Made by a program: the position numbers and the translations under genes. The notes beneath the pieces are model-generated. The model did no database searches and was not told where the DNA came from. It saw nothing but the letters and a program-made list of their open reading frames with translations. From the NCBI GenBank assembly GCA_030848705.1, contig CM061237.1, positions 78,859,910 through 78,923,909 of the forward strand: 64,000 nucleotides of DNA. Direction: 5' to 3'. Positions 38,924 to 50,379 of the stretch are shown here, in pieces (within the stretch, counting starts at the first letter, position 1; each line of letters begins with the position of its first letter). This stretch comes from Heracleum sosnowskyi (lineage: Eukaryota; Streptophyta; Magnoliopsida; Apiales; Apiaceae).

Positions 38924-39733
38924 ATGGCTGATCGTGCAACTCAACGTCTACAGAAAATGAACCAAGCTTCCAAGAGAGCTACCATCATTATTCACTCTTC
39001 ATACATGTCTTTACAAGATATGATTAGCGAACGTGGTGATGAATACCCTTATGTGTCACATTTAGATTCCTTTGACTGTATTAATAAGTTTCATGAAGTC
39101 GATAAATTAGAGATTATAACAAAATGTATAGAATCAAAGCACCTCTAAGACTTGTCCCAGCCGGCCCAGGGGATCGTTCTTGCCATTGGCGTCCTGATGC
39201 CTTGTGTATATACAATGATGCCATAGTTGCAGGACTTAGATTCCCTTTTCACGACTTCATTCCCAAACTCTTAGCTGATGTTCAAATTAGTCCTTGTCAA
39301 CTTCCTCCCAACACTTGGAGAATAATAATGTGTTTTATGGTCCTTTGTTTAAATAACAACTTTCCCCTTTCTGTTTCTTTGTTTAGGAAGATTTTTCAAT
39401 TTAAGAATAGTTCTGCACTTGCTCCTGGTTGGGTTTATCTCAACCATTGTGCTTCCACACCTCCCATTTTTCACCCAAAATCCATTCCCGACAATAACCC
39501 AAAGTGGAAAAATGAGTTTATGTACTTGGTTTGGGAAGGAGGGGATTGGGGAACCCTGTTCCGTAGGTCGTTCAGTAGAGTCTCGGATGGTAGTCCTAAT
39601 GAAATAGTCTTAACTAATGAGGAGGCTCACGCCTACAATGAGCTGATTAAGGACAACAACACCACCTTGGCTTGGGAGCTCTTAGATGAGTTCGTCCTTA
39701 AGTCTCTAGGCCTATCGAGCGTATTAGACAAGG
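38924..39733 (+). pseudogene. Tat-type antisense ORF of element F, exon 1 (frameshifted)
   Basis: Starts MADRATQRLQK in one frame and moves to another near 39115 (KLEIITK to MYRIKAP), so one small indel is present. The main part (39124-39733) contains YNDAIVAGLRFPFHDFIPKL and a LCLNNNFPLSVSLFRKIF-like stretch, the pattern of the plant 'putative gypsy type transposon' domain (Transposase_28 family). It runs opposite to gag-pol of F, as antisense ORFs do in Tat/Retand/Grande elements. The exon ends at 39733 before GTAATT. Confidence 0.65.
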
Positions 39734-39812
39734 GTAATTCTTATTCCTTAATTTCCTTTATTTATTTGAGATTTTCTTATACCCATTGTTGCATTTTTAT
39801 TCGTTTTTGCAG
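39734..39812 (+). other. intron 1 of the F antisense ORF
   Basis: 79 nt, from GTAATT to TTTTTGCAG. Removing it joins the frames in phase 1, from Gly-Lys codons into an Ala-rich exon 2. A short, T-rich plant-type intron. Confidence 0.65.
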
Positions 39813-40153
39813 CTGCAGCCTTTATTAATAAGACCAATGAGCCTGCAGAAGGAGAAACTGCCAGGATGAAGAGGGCTAGTTTGGGAGGAAAAGACCCTCG
39901 AGCAAAATTTGATGGCCCAACCTTTCTAACGCCTCATAGGGATTCTGTGGAGGAGGTTGAGGCTCCTATCTCATCTAAAGCCTCTGTTTGGCGCCCTAAC
40001 TGGGGCATTAGGAAGAAGGACACTGTTGTTAGGGTGTCCAAACATGCTATTGAGTGGTCCTACCACTCACTTACTCCTTGTGATTATAAGGACTTCGTTT
40101 CCAACTCCACTATCGAGGGAGTTGAACACGCGGGTTCTCAAGCCATAGCTGCG
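39813..40153 (+). pseudogene. Tat-type antisense ORF of element F, exon 2
   Basis: Open in phase from intron 1. Contains EGETARMKRASLGG, then WRPNWGIRKKDTVV and HAIEWSYHSLTPCDY, the type of sequence that follows the N-terminal domain in such antisense ORFs. The exon ends GSQAIAA at 40153 before GTAATC. Confidence 0.65.
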
Positions 40154-40233
40154 GTAATCTTCTTCTCCTTTTTCCTTTCAATATTTTACTTAACATGTCA
40201 TATATCTTTCTTTGACTTATTCTTTATTTGCAG
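40154..40233 (+). other. intron 2 of the F antisense ORF
   Basis: 80 nt, from GTAATCTTC to TTATTTGCAG, phase 0, T-rich. Confidence 0.65.
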
Positions 40234-40317
40234 AATAATGCAAATTTTCAAGGGGCTATCTTTCAAGCCAGGACTTGGCGTTCATCCTCTGAAGCCAACC
40301 AAGCCAAGTTTGAAAAG
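40234..40317 (+). pseudogene. Tat-type antisense ORF of element F, exon 3, first part
   Basis: Encodes NNANFQGAIFQARTWR and the start of a coiled coil (NQAKFEK). C is inserted after the AAAAG at 40313-40317. The exon resumes in frame at 46076. Confidence 0.65.
40313..40317. repeat. target-site duplication AAAAG of element C (left)
   Basis: AAAAG directly precedes the C 5' LTR and recurs at 46071-46075. Confidence 0.88.
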
Positions 40318-40810
40318 TGTTAGATATAATTGCTGACGTTTGTTCATCAGTGTTTAAGTACCAGGTACTCATCAGAGTTTACTGGAAGCCAGTCAGAGTT
40401 TATTAAAGTCTGACGTGGAGAAAGTTTACCTTAGCTGTCGGTGCTAATATAAAGATTCTAGAAGCAATATATCTTGATGATGGAAAGAAGCAAGATATAT
40501 TGAGACAGTTAAGGAAACGGAACAGAAGACAGAAGCAATTCTAATTTGATATGATTTGTATAGCTAATTTATAGGAATATCAATTAGAGATTGATTATGT
40601 AACTGTGTATTATATAAACACAGATAGGTTAACCCTAAAAGGGATGCGAATACTGAATACATTATTCTTGTAACCTAGCAGCTCTCTGTGATTCTTTAAC
40701 ATCACTGAGAGAAGAATTATTTATATAATTCAGTTGTTGATTCATAAACAGTGTTCTCAATTGTTATTATCATACTTATATTGATTATATATTGTGTATT
40801 CGGCCTAACA
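40318..40810 (+). repeat. 5' LTR of element C
   Basis: 493 bp, from TGTTAGATATAATTG to CGGCCTAACA. TATA box TATATAAA at 40611-40618. U3 carries the family words TCAGAGTTTA (40372, 40393) and AAAGTCTGAC (about 40405). The LTR of B has an extra tandem copy of this segment. Confidence 0.93.
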
Positions 40811-40812
40811 AT

Positions 40813-40825
40813 TGGTATCAGAGCC
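40813..40825 (+). other. primer binding site (initiator tRNA-Met), element C
   Basis: TGGTATCAGAGCC, two bases after the 5' LTR. Confidence 0.92.
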
Positions 40826-40873
40826 AAGGCTGATTAATATATACAGTTTATTGATCCAAACACAAGTATAATC

Positions 40874-43222
40874 ATGACTGACAACTCTCAGGAAAGTTCT
40901 AATGCAGGTTCTAATGTTCAGAAGGTTCAACCTACTTCTGTGAGTCGATATGAGACTATAAGGGTTCCAATTCTCAGACCAAGTGAATATCCAATATGGA
41001 AGGTGAAGATGACCATGTTTCTGGAAGCCACAGATCCAGAATACCTTGATAGAATCAATGATGGTCCTCATATGCCAACTAAATTGTCTCCTGTTGTGAC
41101 TGGGCAAGAACAAAAGACTGTTCCAAAAGAGAAGAAAGATTTGACTCCTGAAGACATCTCATCAATTGCAAAGGATGCAAAGGTTAGACATCTACTACAC
41201 AGTGCCTTAGATAATGTCATGTCTAACAGAGTGATTGGCTGCAAGACTGCCAAAGAGATTTGGGATGCTTTGGAAGTCAGGTGTCAAGGAACAAGTGCTA
41301 TAAAGAAAAACAGGAAGACTATTCTAATAGAGGAGTATGAACACTTTGACTCTAGATCTGATGAAAGTTTGACAGATACATATGACAGATTTTGTAAATT
41401 GTTGAATGATTTGTCTCTGGTTGATAAAAAATATGAACTTGAAGAGTCAAATCTCAAGTTTCTTCTATCCCTACCTGAAAGATGGGATTTAAAGGCAACA
41501 ACAATCAGAGACAATTATGATCTTGCAGATACAGATCTTGATGAAATCTATGGGTTGCTTAAAACTCATGAACTTGAAATAGAACAGAGAAACAAAAGAT
41601 CTGGAAAGAAGACAAAATCTATTGCTCTTAAAGTTGAAGAAAAGCCTGTCAAGAAGGAATCATCAAGAAAGAAAACCAAAGGAAAGGCTTTAGTCATTAA
41701 ATCTGACAGTGAGTCATCAAACTCTGATGATGGCTCAAACACTGATGATGAAGCTTCTGATTCTGAAGATGATGAAGAAGAGATGATGAGAATGGCTGCT
41801 TTAATGGTGAAGACCTTCAAGAAGATGGGATTCAAGAACTTCAAGAAAGGAAAGAGATTCTCAAGGAAAGATTCAAATTCTAATAAGAGAAATTTTAGAA
41901 AGTCTGATGGAAAATATACCAAGTCTGGAAAGAAAGACAAGTCTGAGATCCAGTGCTACAAGTGTAAAGAGATGGGTCATTATGCTCCAGAATGTAAGAA
42001 AGGAAAATCTGAGAAAGCACTCATCACTAAAGGCAAGGACTGGGCAGACACTTCAGACTCAGATGAGGGAGTCAATTATGCTCTCATGGCAACTGTTAAA
42101 GATGAAGCTGAGTCATCTGGAAACAAGGTACCCCTAACAACTTATGCTTATGATACTGATAATATATCTGAATTAAGAATTTATCTTAAAAGCATACATG
42201 TTAGTTATAGGGATCAGACTTTAGAAAATGAAAGAATCAAATCTGAGAATCTAGGTCTTAAAGAGAGGAATAAATTCCTTGAAGAGAAACTTGTTAACAT
42301 GCAACAAGTTCAAAAGGAGAGAGATGATGCTGTTTATGTTGAACAGGAGTTGCTTAAAAGATATAGGGAAATAGAATCTGAGTTGGAAAAAGAGAGGAAA
42401 GTAATTAAAACCTGGACAAATTCTGGAAAAGACACACATCTGGTTTTTCAGACAGATACTGTAGGCTTAGGTTACTGTGAAGGAGATGAACTTAGGTTTA
42501 AAGATAAAGTTAAAGTGAAACCACAACTTAAACCTGTGCAATTTGTTCCTGAATACAGTAAGCTAAAGTCTGTTGTTGTAAAAGAAGCTGTTATGGAGCA
42601 AATTGAAACTTGTGAAAAATAGGTTAATATTGGTTCAATAACAGAGAATAAGATTGAGATAGAAGCTGTTAAAGAACCAGTAAAAATCTGTGATAAACAG
42701 GTTAATGTTGGTTTGATGACAGAAAAACAATTAAAACATAAGCTCAAAGAAGTAAAGTCTGTCAACAAACAGAAAATGTTTAAGAAGAATAGGAATGGAA
42801 AAGTAGGCATTAATAAAAGAAATGATTATTTGCCTAATTCTGCTGCTCCTAGAAAAACATGTCATAGTTGTGGTAGTACTAACCATCTTGCCAGGTTTTG
42901 CAAGAAGAACAAAGATATTAACTCTTTACCCTCCACATCTGGAGTAAAGAATGATTATGTTAGGGTTAGACCACAGACTTTATGCACACACTGTGGGAGC
43001 ACTTGGCATTCCATTTATACTTGCAAGAGTTATCATGCTATTTATCACAACTATTATGAGCTAAAACCCAACTTGAAATGGGTTAGAGCAAACTCTGCAA
43101 GTGTAAAGTCTGACAATGTTAGTTTAAACTCTGTTGATAGTGATTCCGCTGCAAAAGCTAACAATGTTAAGAAAGCCAAAGGATCCAAGCAAGTCTGGAT
43201 CCTTAAATCTAACACTCAGTGA
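40874..43222 (+). pseudogene. gag: element C Gag, interrupted by one TAG
   Basis: Starts MTDNSQESSN. Core and first zinc knuckle (CYKCKEMGHYAPEC) are like B. An in-frame TAG at 42620-42622 falls where B has Gln. The same frame then continues to 43222 with the second and third knuckles (CHSCGSTNHLARFC, CTHCGSTWHSIYTC). Without the stop it would be about 782 codons. Confidence 0.9.
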
Positions 43223-43238
43223 TTGTTTGTGATTGCAG
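43223..43238 (+). promoter_or_regulatory. splice-acceptor-like sequence at the gag/pol junction, element C
   Basis: TTGTTTGTGATTGCAG precedes the first pol codons, as in B. Confidence 0.4.
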
Positions 43239-44135
43239 GACATAAAAGAGAGCACTCTTATCTTGGACAGTGGATGCTCAGGACATATGACTGGAAATAA
43301 AGCCCTGCTATCAGATTTTGAGGAAAAAGCTGGCCCAAAAGTTTCCTATGGAGATGGCAACATAGGACATACTCTGGGATATGGCAATATCAATCTTGGA
43401 AGTGTCATCATTACAAATGTAGCTCTTGTCTCAGGACTCAAGCATGATCTGCTTTCTGTGAGTCAAATCTGTGACAGAGGATACCATGTAGATTTTCATA
43501 CTGAACATTGTGAAGTTATCAGCAAATCTACATGGAAAGTTGTTCTAGTTGGACACAGGCACAATAACATCTATGAAGCAAGTTTGGTAACAAACTCTGA
43601 AGGAAAAACTGTGTGTCTATCAACAAGAATGTCTAGTGAAGAGAGTTGGAAATGGCATAAGAAGCTCTCTCACCTAAACTTGAACAACATCAATGAGCTG
43701 ATTCGAAAAGATCTTGTAAGGGGACTTCCAAAGTCAATACTCAGCTTAGATGGTCTGTGTGATTCTTGTCAAAAGGCCAAGCAAAGGAAGTCATCTTTCA
43801 AGAGTAAATTTGAATCTTCAGTTGTGGAACCTTATCATCTTCTACATGTTGATCTTTTTGGTCCAGTAAATATAATGTCATTGGGCAGAAAGAAATATGC
43901 TCTAGTTATTGTTGATGAGTACACTAGGTACACATGGGTGTATTTCTTAGCAAAGAAGGATGAAACTGCCTCAATTCTAATGGACCATGTGAAGCTATTG
44001 GACAAAGGATCACAGTACAAAGTGAAAATTCTAAGAAGTGATAATGGTACTGAATTCAGAAATTCTGAAATGGAAGCTTTCTGCAAGGAAAGAGGAGTGA
44101 AGCAAGAATTTTTGGATGCAAATGCTTTGTGTTGA
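43233..44135 (+). pseudogene. pol: element C Pol, protease and truncated integrase
   Basis: Protease active site LDSGCSGHMTG; integrase zinc finger WHKKLSHLN to CDSCQKAK; core HVDLFGPV and SDNGTEF. At about 44110-44114 the sequence jumps from the KQEF region to the region of B near 18725. About 230 bp are lost, including the NGVVERKN catalytic Glu segment, and the frame shifts. Confidence 0.88.
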
Positions 44136-44830
44136 AAACTCATCCTGAACAATTGACCAAGTTTGACTTAAAAGCTGATGAAGGAATTTTTGTTGGATAC
44201 CCACTATCAACTAAAGCATTCAGAGTCTACAATCTAAGAACTAAAGTGATCATGGAATCTATACATGTGTCATTTGATGACAAGAAAATAACTGGAATAG
44301 AAGATGAAGAATATCATGATCAACTTCGCTTTGAAAATGAAGATCTATACTATGATGATGTAAACTCTGATGCAGCAAATCCAACAAACTCTGACGAAGC
44401 ATACTCTGATCCTCTACTGGTAAACACTGACGAATTTACTCTGACAGAACAAAATAGAGAACCAGTTGAGGGGGAGCGTGAAGAAACTTCAGAAACTTCT
44501 CAAAGTAATGACTCAAATTCTGAAAGAGGGTCAAATATAGAATGAAACAGAAACTCTGAGTCAAACTCTGAAAGTTCAAATACTGAACAGTCCAATTCAG
44601 GGGGAGCCTCAGAGAATGCAAATAGTCAAGAAGAAAATCAGGAGAGCATGGATCAAGGGGGATGATCTAATACTGATAGTAGAAGCCAATTACCACCAGC
44701 AAGAAGGTGGACACAAGCTCATACACCTGACTTAATAATTGGAGATCCAGAAGCTAGTGTAAGAACTAGAAGTGCTACAAATAATGAATGTCTGTTTCAT
44801 GCATTCTTATCTCAAACAGAGCCCAAGAAA
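44129..44830 (+). pseudogene. pol: element C Pol, integrase C-terminus and linker
   Basis: Resumes with LKTHPEQLTKF in the shifted frame, through YPLSTKAFRVYNLRTKV. An acidic linker with several AAACTCTGA words follows. Stops at 44543-44545 and near 44663 (where B has a Gly codon) interrupt it. Confidence 0.8.
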
Positions 44831-45807
44831 GTGGAAGAAGCTCTTCAAGATGCTAACTGGATAACAGCAATGCAAGAGGAGTTAAATGAATTTGAAAGGA
44901 ATGAAGTCTGGACACTTGTACCAAGACCAAAGAACAGATCTATTGTTGGTACAAAGTGGGTTTTCAGAAACAAAATAGACAGTGATGGAGTGATTACAAG
45001 GATTAAAGCTAGACTTGTGGCAAAAGGCTATTCACAGCAAGAAAGAATTGATTATGATGAAACCTTTGCTCCAGTTGCAAGACTGGAGGCAATAAGGATT
45101 TTTCTGGCCTATGCTGCTCACAAGAAATTTAAAGTCTTTCAGATGGATGTGAAAAGTGCTTTTCTCAATGGGAAACTTGAAGAAGAAGTGTTTGTTGAAC
45201 AACCACCAGGGTTTGTAGATCCCAAACATCCAGATTATGTCTACAGGCTTGATAAGGCAGTATATGGACTAAAGCAGGCACCTAGAGCATGGTATGAAAC
45301 TCTGGCTCAATTTCTTTTAGAAAGTGGGTTCACTAGAGGTACAATTGACAAAACCTTGTTCTATTTTAATTTTGGTGATGATTTGCTGTTAGTTCAAATC
45401 TATGTGGATGACATAATTTTTGGGTCTACTAATGACAAACTCTGTAAGAAATTTGCCAAGCTTATGCAGTCAAGATATCAAATGAGTATGATGGGAGAGC
45501 TTAGTTATTTTCTAGGCTTACAGGTCAAGCAAACAGATGATGGGATTTTTATCAATCAAGCAAAATATACCAGAAATCTTCTCAAGAAATTTGGTATGCT
45601 TGATAGTTCATCTGCTACAACTCCCATGGCTACTGCAACAAAGCTAGACAAAGACACAGGAGCCTCAGTAGATATGACAAACTATAGAGGAATGATAGGG
45701 TCTCTTCTTTATCTAACAGCAAGTAGACCAGATATCATGTATGCAACATGTCTTTGTGCAAGATTTCAAGCAGACCCCAGAGAGCCACATCTAACAGCTG
45801 TAAAGAG
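44831..45807 (+). pseudogene. pol: element C Pol, reverse transcriptase and partial RNase H
   Basis: RT motifs FQMDVKSAFLNG, VYGLKQAPRAWY and catalytic YVDDIIFGS are intact. The frame ends near RPDIMYATCLCARF and AVKRI, where the deletion fuses it to the 3' LTR. All RNase H catalytic segments are lost. Confidence 0.88.
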
Positions 45808-46070
45808 GATATGATTTGTATAGCTAATTAATAGGAATATCAATTAGAGATTGATTATGTAACTGTGTATTATATAAACACAGATAGGTTAACCCTAAAA
45901 GGGATGCGAATACTGAATACATTATTCTTGTAACCTAGCAGCTCTCTGTGATTCTTTAACATCACTGAGAGAAGAATTATTTATATAATTCAGTTGTTGA
46001 TTCATAAACAGTGTTCTCAATTGTTATTATCATACTTATATTGATTATATATTGTGTATTCGGCCTAACA
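45808..46070 (+). repeat. 3' LTR remnant of element C
   Basis: The last 263 bp of the LTR, matching 40549-40810 almost exactly (I see one difference, near 45830). Its first 231 bp are deleted. Confidence 0.93.
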
Positions 46071-46075
46071 AAAAG
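46071..46075. repeat. target-site duplication AAAAG of element C (right)
   Basis: Repeat of 40313-40317. Confidence 0.88.
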
Positions 46076-46537
46076 TCTCAAGAAGAGGTTAACTCTCTTA
46101 AGGTGGTCTTGGCAAGGAAGGAGAATGAGTTAGCTGATGCTCAAGCTGAATTGGTCGTGCTCAGAAGGAACAAAGATGATTTTATCAACGAGTACCTTGA
46201 CTCTCAGGAGTACAAGGACTTGATTGGTAAACATGACGAACTTCTCTTTCCAGTTCAGTTTACTAAGGGATGGGATGGTGCCTTGAGTGCAGTTTTGGAG
46301 AAGCATCCTGGCTCATTTAGCTCTTCTGACTTTGTGAGTCCTCACACTCCTACTTTTTTACAGTGGGTTTTGGATGGTGAGGATGACATGGATGAGGATG
46401 ACAGGATTTTGGATCTCAGGCATTCTTCGCCTCCTGATGAGACAGCTGGTAATGATTCTAGGGCCACTCATTCAGGTTCCGGCTCTAGCTCAGAGGAAGA
46501 GCAAACTGATACTGGCAACAAGGAAGGGGAAGCTTAG
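46076..46537 (+). pseudogene. Tat-type antisense ORF of element F, exon 3, second part
   Basis: Resumes in frame after the C insertion. It encodes a coiled coil (EEVNSLKVVLARKENELADAQ), a conserved-looking block (FTKGWDGALSAVLEKHPG) and an acidic Ser-rich tail, ending KEGEA-stop at 46537. Its 3' end faces the end of pol on the opposite strand, 304 bp away, so the two are convergent. Confidence 0.65.
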
Positions 46538-46841
46538 TTTTAGTTGTTTTTCTTTATTAGCCAGATGTGGCTTTTATTTATTTGTGTAATCCAGCCTTTG
46601 GGCCTAACTCAACTTTTGTAAGTTTAATTTATCATCTTTTTTATTTCCTCGTATTCTTTGAATTTTGCATGTCTATCAATATGTGATGCACATAAAATAT
46701 GAGAATGTTGAATAAAATCATAACTTTGAAAATTGGTTAAACCTTACATAATAATCTACTTTCTACCTCGAGTTAAAAACTCGGATTGGTTTCATCGACC
46801 TTATTTCTACTTGTCCTAATAGTGAGTCCAGTTAGGAAACA
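46538..46841. other. noncoding gap between the antisense ORF and pol of element F
   Basis: AT-rich, about 300 bp, lying between two convergent genes. No clear poly(A) signal pair can be assigned. Nothing else seen. Confidence 0.5.
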
Positions 46842-49463
46842 TTAAACATAATATACTTTTAAGTTTACAGCATGCCAAGTTCTTGGCACTTCAATCCCTT
46901 CGAGGGTTTCCAATTTGTATGAGCCTCGTCCAAATACGTTCTTGACCCGATACGGTCCTTCCCAATTTGGAGCTAACTTTCCTTTGTGTCCAACTCCGGA
47001 TGCCTCAATCTTTCGGAGAACCAAATCTCCTTGACGAAAGAATCTCTCTTTAACCCTTAGGTTGTAATAGAAAGATGCTCGTTTCTGGTGTTCAACTGTC
47101 TTGGCTTTTGTTTCATCTCTAACTTCATCAATTAGATCTAAAGCTAGCCTCATGCCTTCTTTATTTGCCTCTGGCTCATAGGCTTCAACTCTTGGAGATG
47201 TATGAGTAATCTCCACTGGAACCACTGCTTCTTCTCCATATGCTAACAGAAACGGGGTTGCTCTAGTGGTGACTTTACAAGTAGTACGATATGCCCACAG
47301 TATTGGGAGCAATTCGTCCACCCAAGTGTTCCTAGAGCGTTCAACTCTTTTCTTCAGTCCGTCCAGGATAATTCGATTTGCCACTTCAGCTTGTCCATTT
47401 GCTTGAGGATGAGTAAAAGAAGTGAAACGTAACTCAATATCATTCTCCTCACAATACTTCTTGAAATCTTCATTGTTGAACTGAGTTCCATTATCCGTGA
47501 CCAAGATTCGTGGAATCCCATACCTGCATATTACATTCTCCCAGAAGAACTGCCTTACTTACTTGGTGGTTATCTTGGCTAAAGGTTTAGCCTCAATCCA
47601 CTTGGTGAAGTAGTCGATTGCCACTATCAAGAAATTTCTCTGTGCACTTGCCATTGGAAATGGTCCAAGTATATCCATTCCCCACATGGCAAATGGAACA
47701 AGTGAATTTATAGACGTCAATATCTCAGGTGGTTGTCTAACCACTGGTGCATGCTTTTGGCACCGTTCACACCTCTTCATATAACGTCTTGCATCTGCAA
47801 GCACGTTTGGCCAATAAAAACTTAGATGAGTGATTTTATAAGCAAGGGCCCTGCCCCCCAAGTGCTGCCCACAAATTCCCTCACGTACTTCCCTTAGGGC
47901 CAACTCTACCTCCTGGGGTCTCAAACATTTGAAGTAGGGGACGACGAAAGACTTTTTGTATAAGATTCCCTCAATCAAGGTATACCTTAGTGCTCTCACA
48001 TATAACTTTCGTGCGTCTGAAGTATCGTTGGGTAACCAACCGGTTTCTAGATGAGCCTTGATGGGATCCATCCAACAGCTAGCAACATCAATGGGTGCTA
48101 GGGTCTTCAAGACTTGGAAGTATACACTTCCTGCATAGTTCTCAATTTCAGAAGAAGCAAACTTGGACAAGGCGTCAGCCTTCATGTTTTCTTCTCTTGG
48201 AATGTGTTCCACGTAACATTCATCAAACTGAGTCATAATGGCTTTGACAAGCTTCAGATACTTAGCCATGACTTCATCTCTAGCCTCAAACTCTCCATTT
48301 ACTTGGGAAACTACCAGCCTCGATTCTCCATATACCTTGAGGGTCTTAACCCTCAAGGCTCCAGCCATCCCTAAGTCAGCTATCAGAGCTTCATACTCAG
48401 CTTCATTGTTCGTTATTGGGAAGTCTAGCTTTAGTGCACACTCTATGAGGAATCCATCGGGACTTTGCAGCACTAAACCTTCTCCGCTTGATTTTGTTTC
48501 TGATGCCCCGTCAAAATAGAGTACCCAACATTCTTTAGACACCATGTCTTCATCTTTCCTGTCTTCTTCTTTTCCTTCCAATACTACTTCCTGCCCCCCG
48601 ACTTCCTGGTTGTCAATAGTGCATTCAACCATGAAATCAGTGAGTGCTTGAGCTTTTATCGTCGTTCGAGGCTTATACTTGATGTCAAATTCTCCCAACT
48701 CTATAGCCCATTTGATCAATCTTCCACTAACTTGAGGACTGTGCAAGATATTTCTTAGAGGTTGATTGGTCAAGACTTCTATATTGTGCGCCTGGAAGTA
48801 TGGGCGTAACTTTCTTGAGGCCATGATCAGGGCTAAGGCAAACTTCTCTATCATAGAGTAGTTTATTTCTGCTCCTTGTAGAATCTTGCTCACGTAATAA
48901 ATGGGTTTCTGAACTTTCAACTCTTCCTTAACCAAAACAGCTCCAAGGGCAGTGTTAAAAACTGCCAGGTATAAGTATAGAATCTCTCTGGGTTTCGGTT
49001 TTGCCAACAATGGTGCCTCGGCCATGTACTTTTTCAAAGCCTCAAAGGCTTCTTGGCTTTCTTTCATCCATTCAAAAAATTTCACGTTTTTGAGTGCTTT
49101 GAAGAAAGGCAAACACTTCTCCCCTGATTTGGAGATGAATCTCCCTAGTGCTGCCACTCTTCCCGTTAGCTTCTGAACATCTTTGACGGACCGTGGTGGT
49201 TCCATGTCTAGAATTGTCTTAATTTTATCGGGTTTATCCTCAATTCCTCGTTTAGAAACCATCAGGCCTAAAAACTTACCTGACCCTACACCAAAGGCAC
49301 ACTTCTTTGGATTTAAGATCATTCTATGGTGCCTCAACACTTCAAATGCTTCATGTAGATGGTTTATATGATCCGCCTTATCGAGGATTTTAACCAACAT
49401 GTCATCCACATAGACCTCCATGGTTTTTCCAATCAGGTGTTCAAAAATTTTGTTCACCAACCT
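46842..49463 (-). pseudogene. pol: element F Pol: RT C-terminus, RNase H and integrase
   Basis: The Ty3/gypsy order, RT-RNase H-integrase, is clear. The RT catalytic motif YVDDMLVK is near 49400. RNase H begins around WVLYFDGASETKSSGEG (a Tat-type additional RNase H after the first). The integrase zinc finger includes CERCQKHAPV. The core includes MDILGPF, VTDNGTQF and NGQAEVANR, ending VNLKVYYV. In-frame stops at 49461-49463 (just before RLVNKIF) and at 47559-47561 (after ITTK) break it. Confidence 0.88.
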
Positions 49464-49956
49464 TTAATATGTTGCTCCTACATTCTTAAGCCCAAATACC
49501 ATAACCAAATAACAGTAAACACCAAAGTCAGTGATAAATGATACCTTGGAGATGTCACCCTTATGCATTTTGATTTGGTTGTATCCACTGAAGCCATCCA
49601 TAAAGCTCAGCATCTCGTGCCCAGTTGTGGCGTCTATTAGAGTATCAATTCTTGGCAAGGGAAAACAATCCTTAGGACATGCGTCGTTCAAGTCTGTGAA
49701 GTTCACACACATCCTCCATTTTCCATTGGCTTTCTTAACCATTATTAGATTAGCCAACCATTCTGGAAATTGAATTTCTTCAATAAACCCGGCTTCCAAA
49801 AGCTTATCTACTTCCTGTTTGATGGCCTCTTCCCTCTTTGGAGCAAAATTTCTCTTCTTTTGTTTCACAGTCTTCCTTTCGGGATTTACGTTCAATTTGT
49901 GGGTTATCAACTGGGGATCAATCCCTAGCATATCGGCCGCTGTCCAAGAAAAAATA
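49464..49956 (-). pseudogene. pol: element F Pol, reverse transcriptase N-terminal part
   Basis: MLGIDPQLITHKLNVNP, then VDKLLEAGFIEEIQFPEW, WRMCVNFTDLNDACPKD and FMDGFSGYNQIKM, the standard gypsy RT blocks. A frameshift in an A-run (plus TTTTTTTT near 49960) separates it from the upstream frame. The stop at 49461 ends it. Confidence 0.88.
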
Positions 49957-50379
49957 TCATTTTTTTTCTTGAAGAAAAGATATGATCTTGCTCTTCAACG
50001 GTTCAGGTAACAATGCTCCAATGTAAGTGACTTTTTCTGGTTCACCAGGAACTAAGGGAATTGGAATTAAATCCTCAGTCAGTTTCCCTCTTCTATCCTC
50101 ATTATCTCTAGTATCCATGTCTTCAATGGGGAGAACCTGCCCCCCCCCTACTCCATCAGGCCTTAACGTAGCTACATAACAACTTCTAGCCATCCTTTGA
50201 TCAACTTGATCCTCACCAATCCCATTTCTTGTTGGGAACTTGATTTTCAGATGGTAAGACGAGGCAACAACCTTGAATGCATGAAGACCCGTCCTTCCTA
50301 GGATCGCATTGTAGGTTGATGTTGCCTTTATAACTATAAAGTTCAACATTTGAGTAGTCATTTTCGAATCTTGCCCCAT
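49957..50379 (-). pseudogene. pol: element F Pol, protease to RT connector
   Basis: Contains KATSTYNAILGRTGLHAFKV and YHLKIKFPTRNGIG, the region after the protease in Tat-type elements. It is out of frame with the protease part because of an imperfect 17-18 bp tandem duplication (two units starting ATGGG near 50360-50395). Confidence 0.8.

Larger units (their letters stand above)
40318..46070 (+). mobile_element. element C: deleted SIRE-like Ty1/copia, same group as B
   Basis: LTR, primer site, gag and pol on the plus strand with target duplication AAAAG. LTR and proteins are close to those of B. A large deletion joins the RNase H coding region directly to position 232 of the 3' LTR (junction at 45808, with GAT shared by both sides), removing the rest of pol, all of ORF3 and the start of the 3' LTR. 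Other lesions are a TAG in gag, about 230 bp missing from integrase, and further stops. It cannot be autonomous. Confidence 0.92.

Noticed and set aside
39124..39828. Host gene encoding the YNDAIVAGLRF protein
   Set aside because: The domain type, antisense placement beside a Tat-type pol, and the 81-bp array and LTR on its other side all fit an antisense ORF of element F better than an independent host gene.
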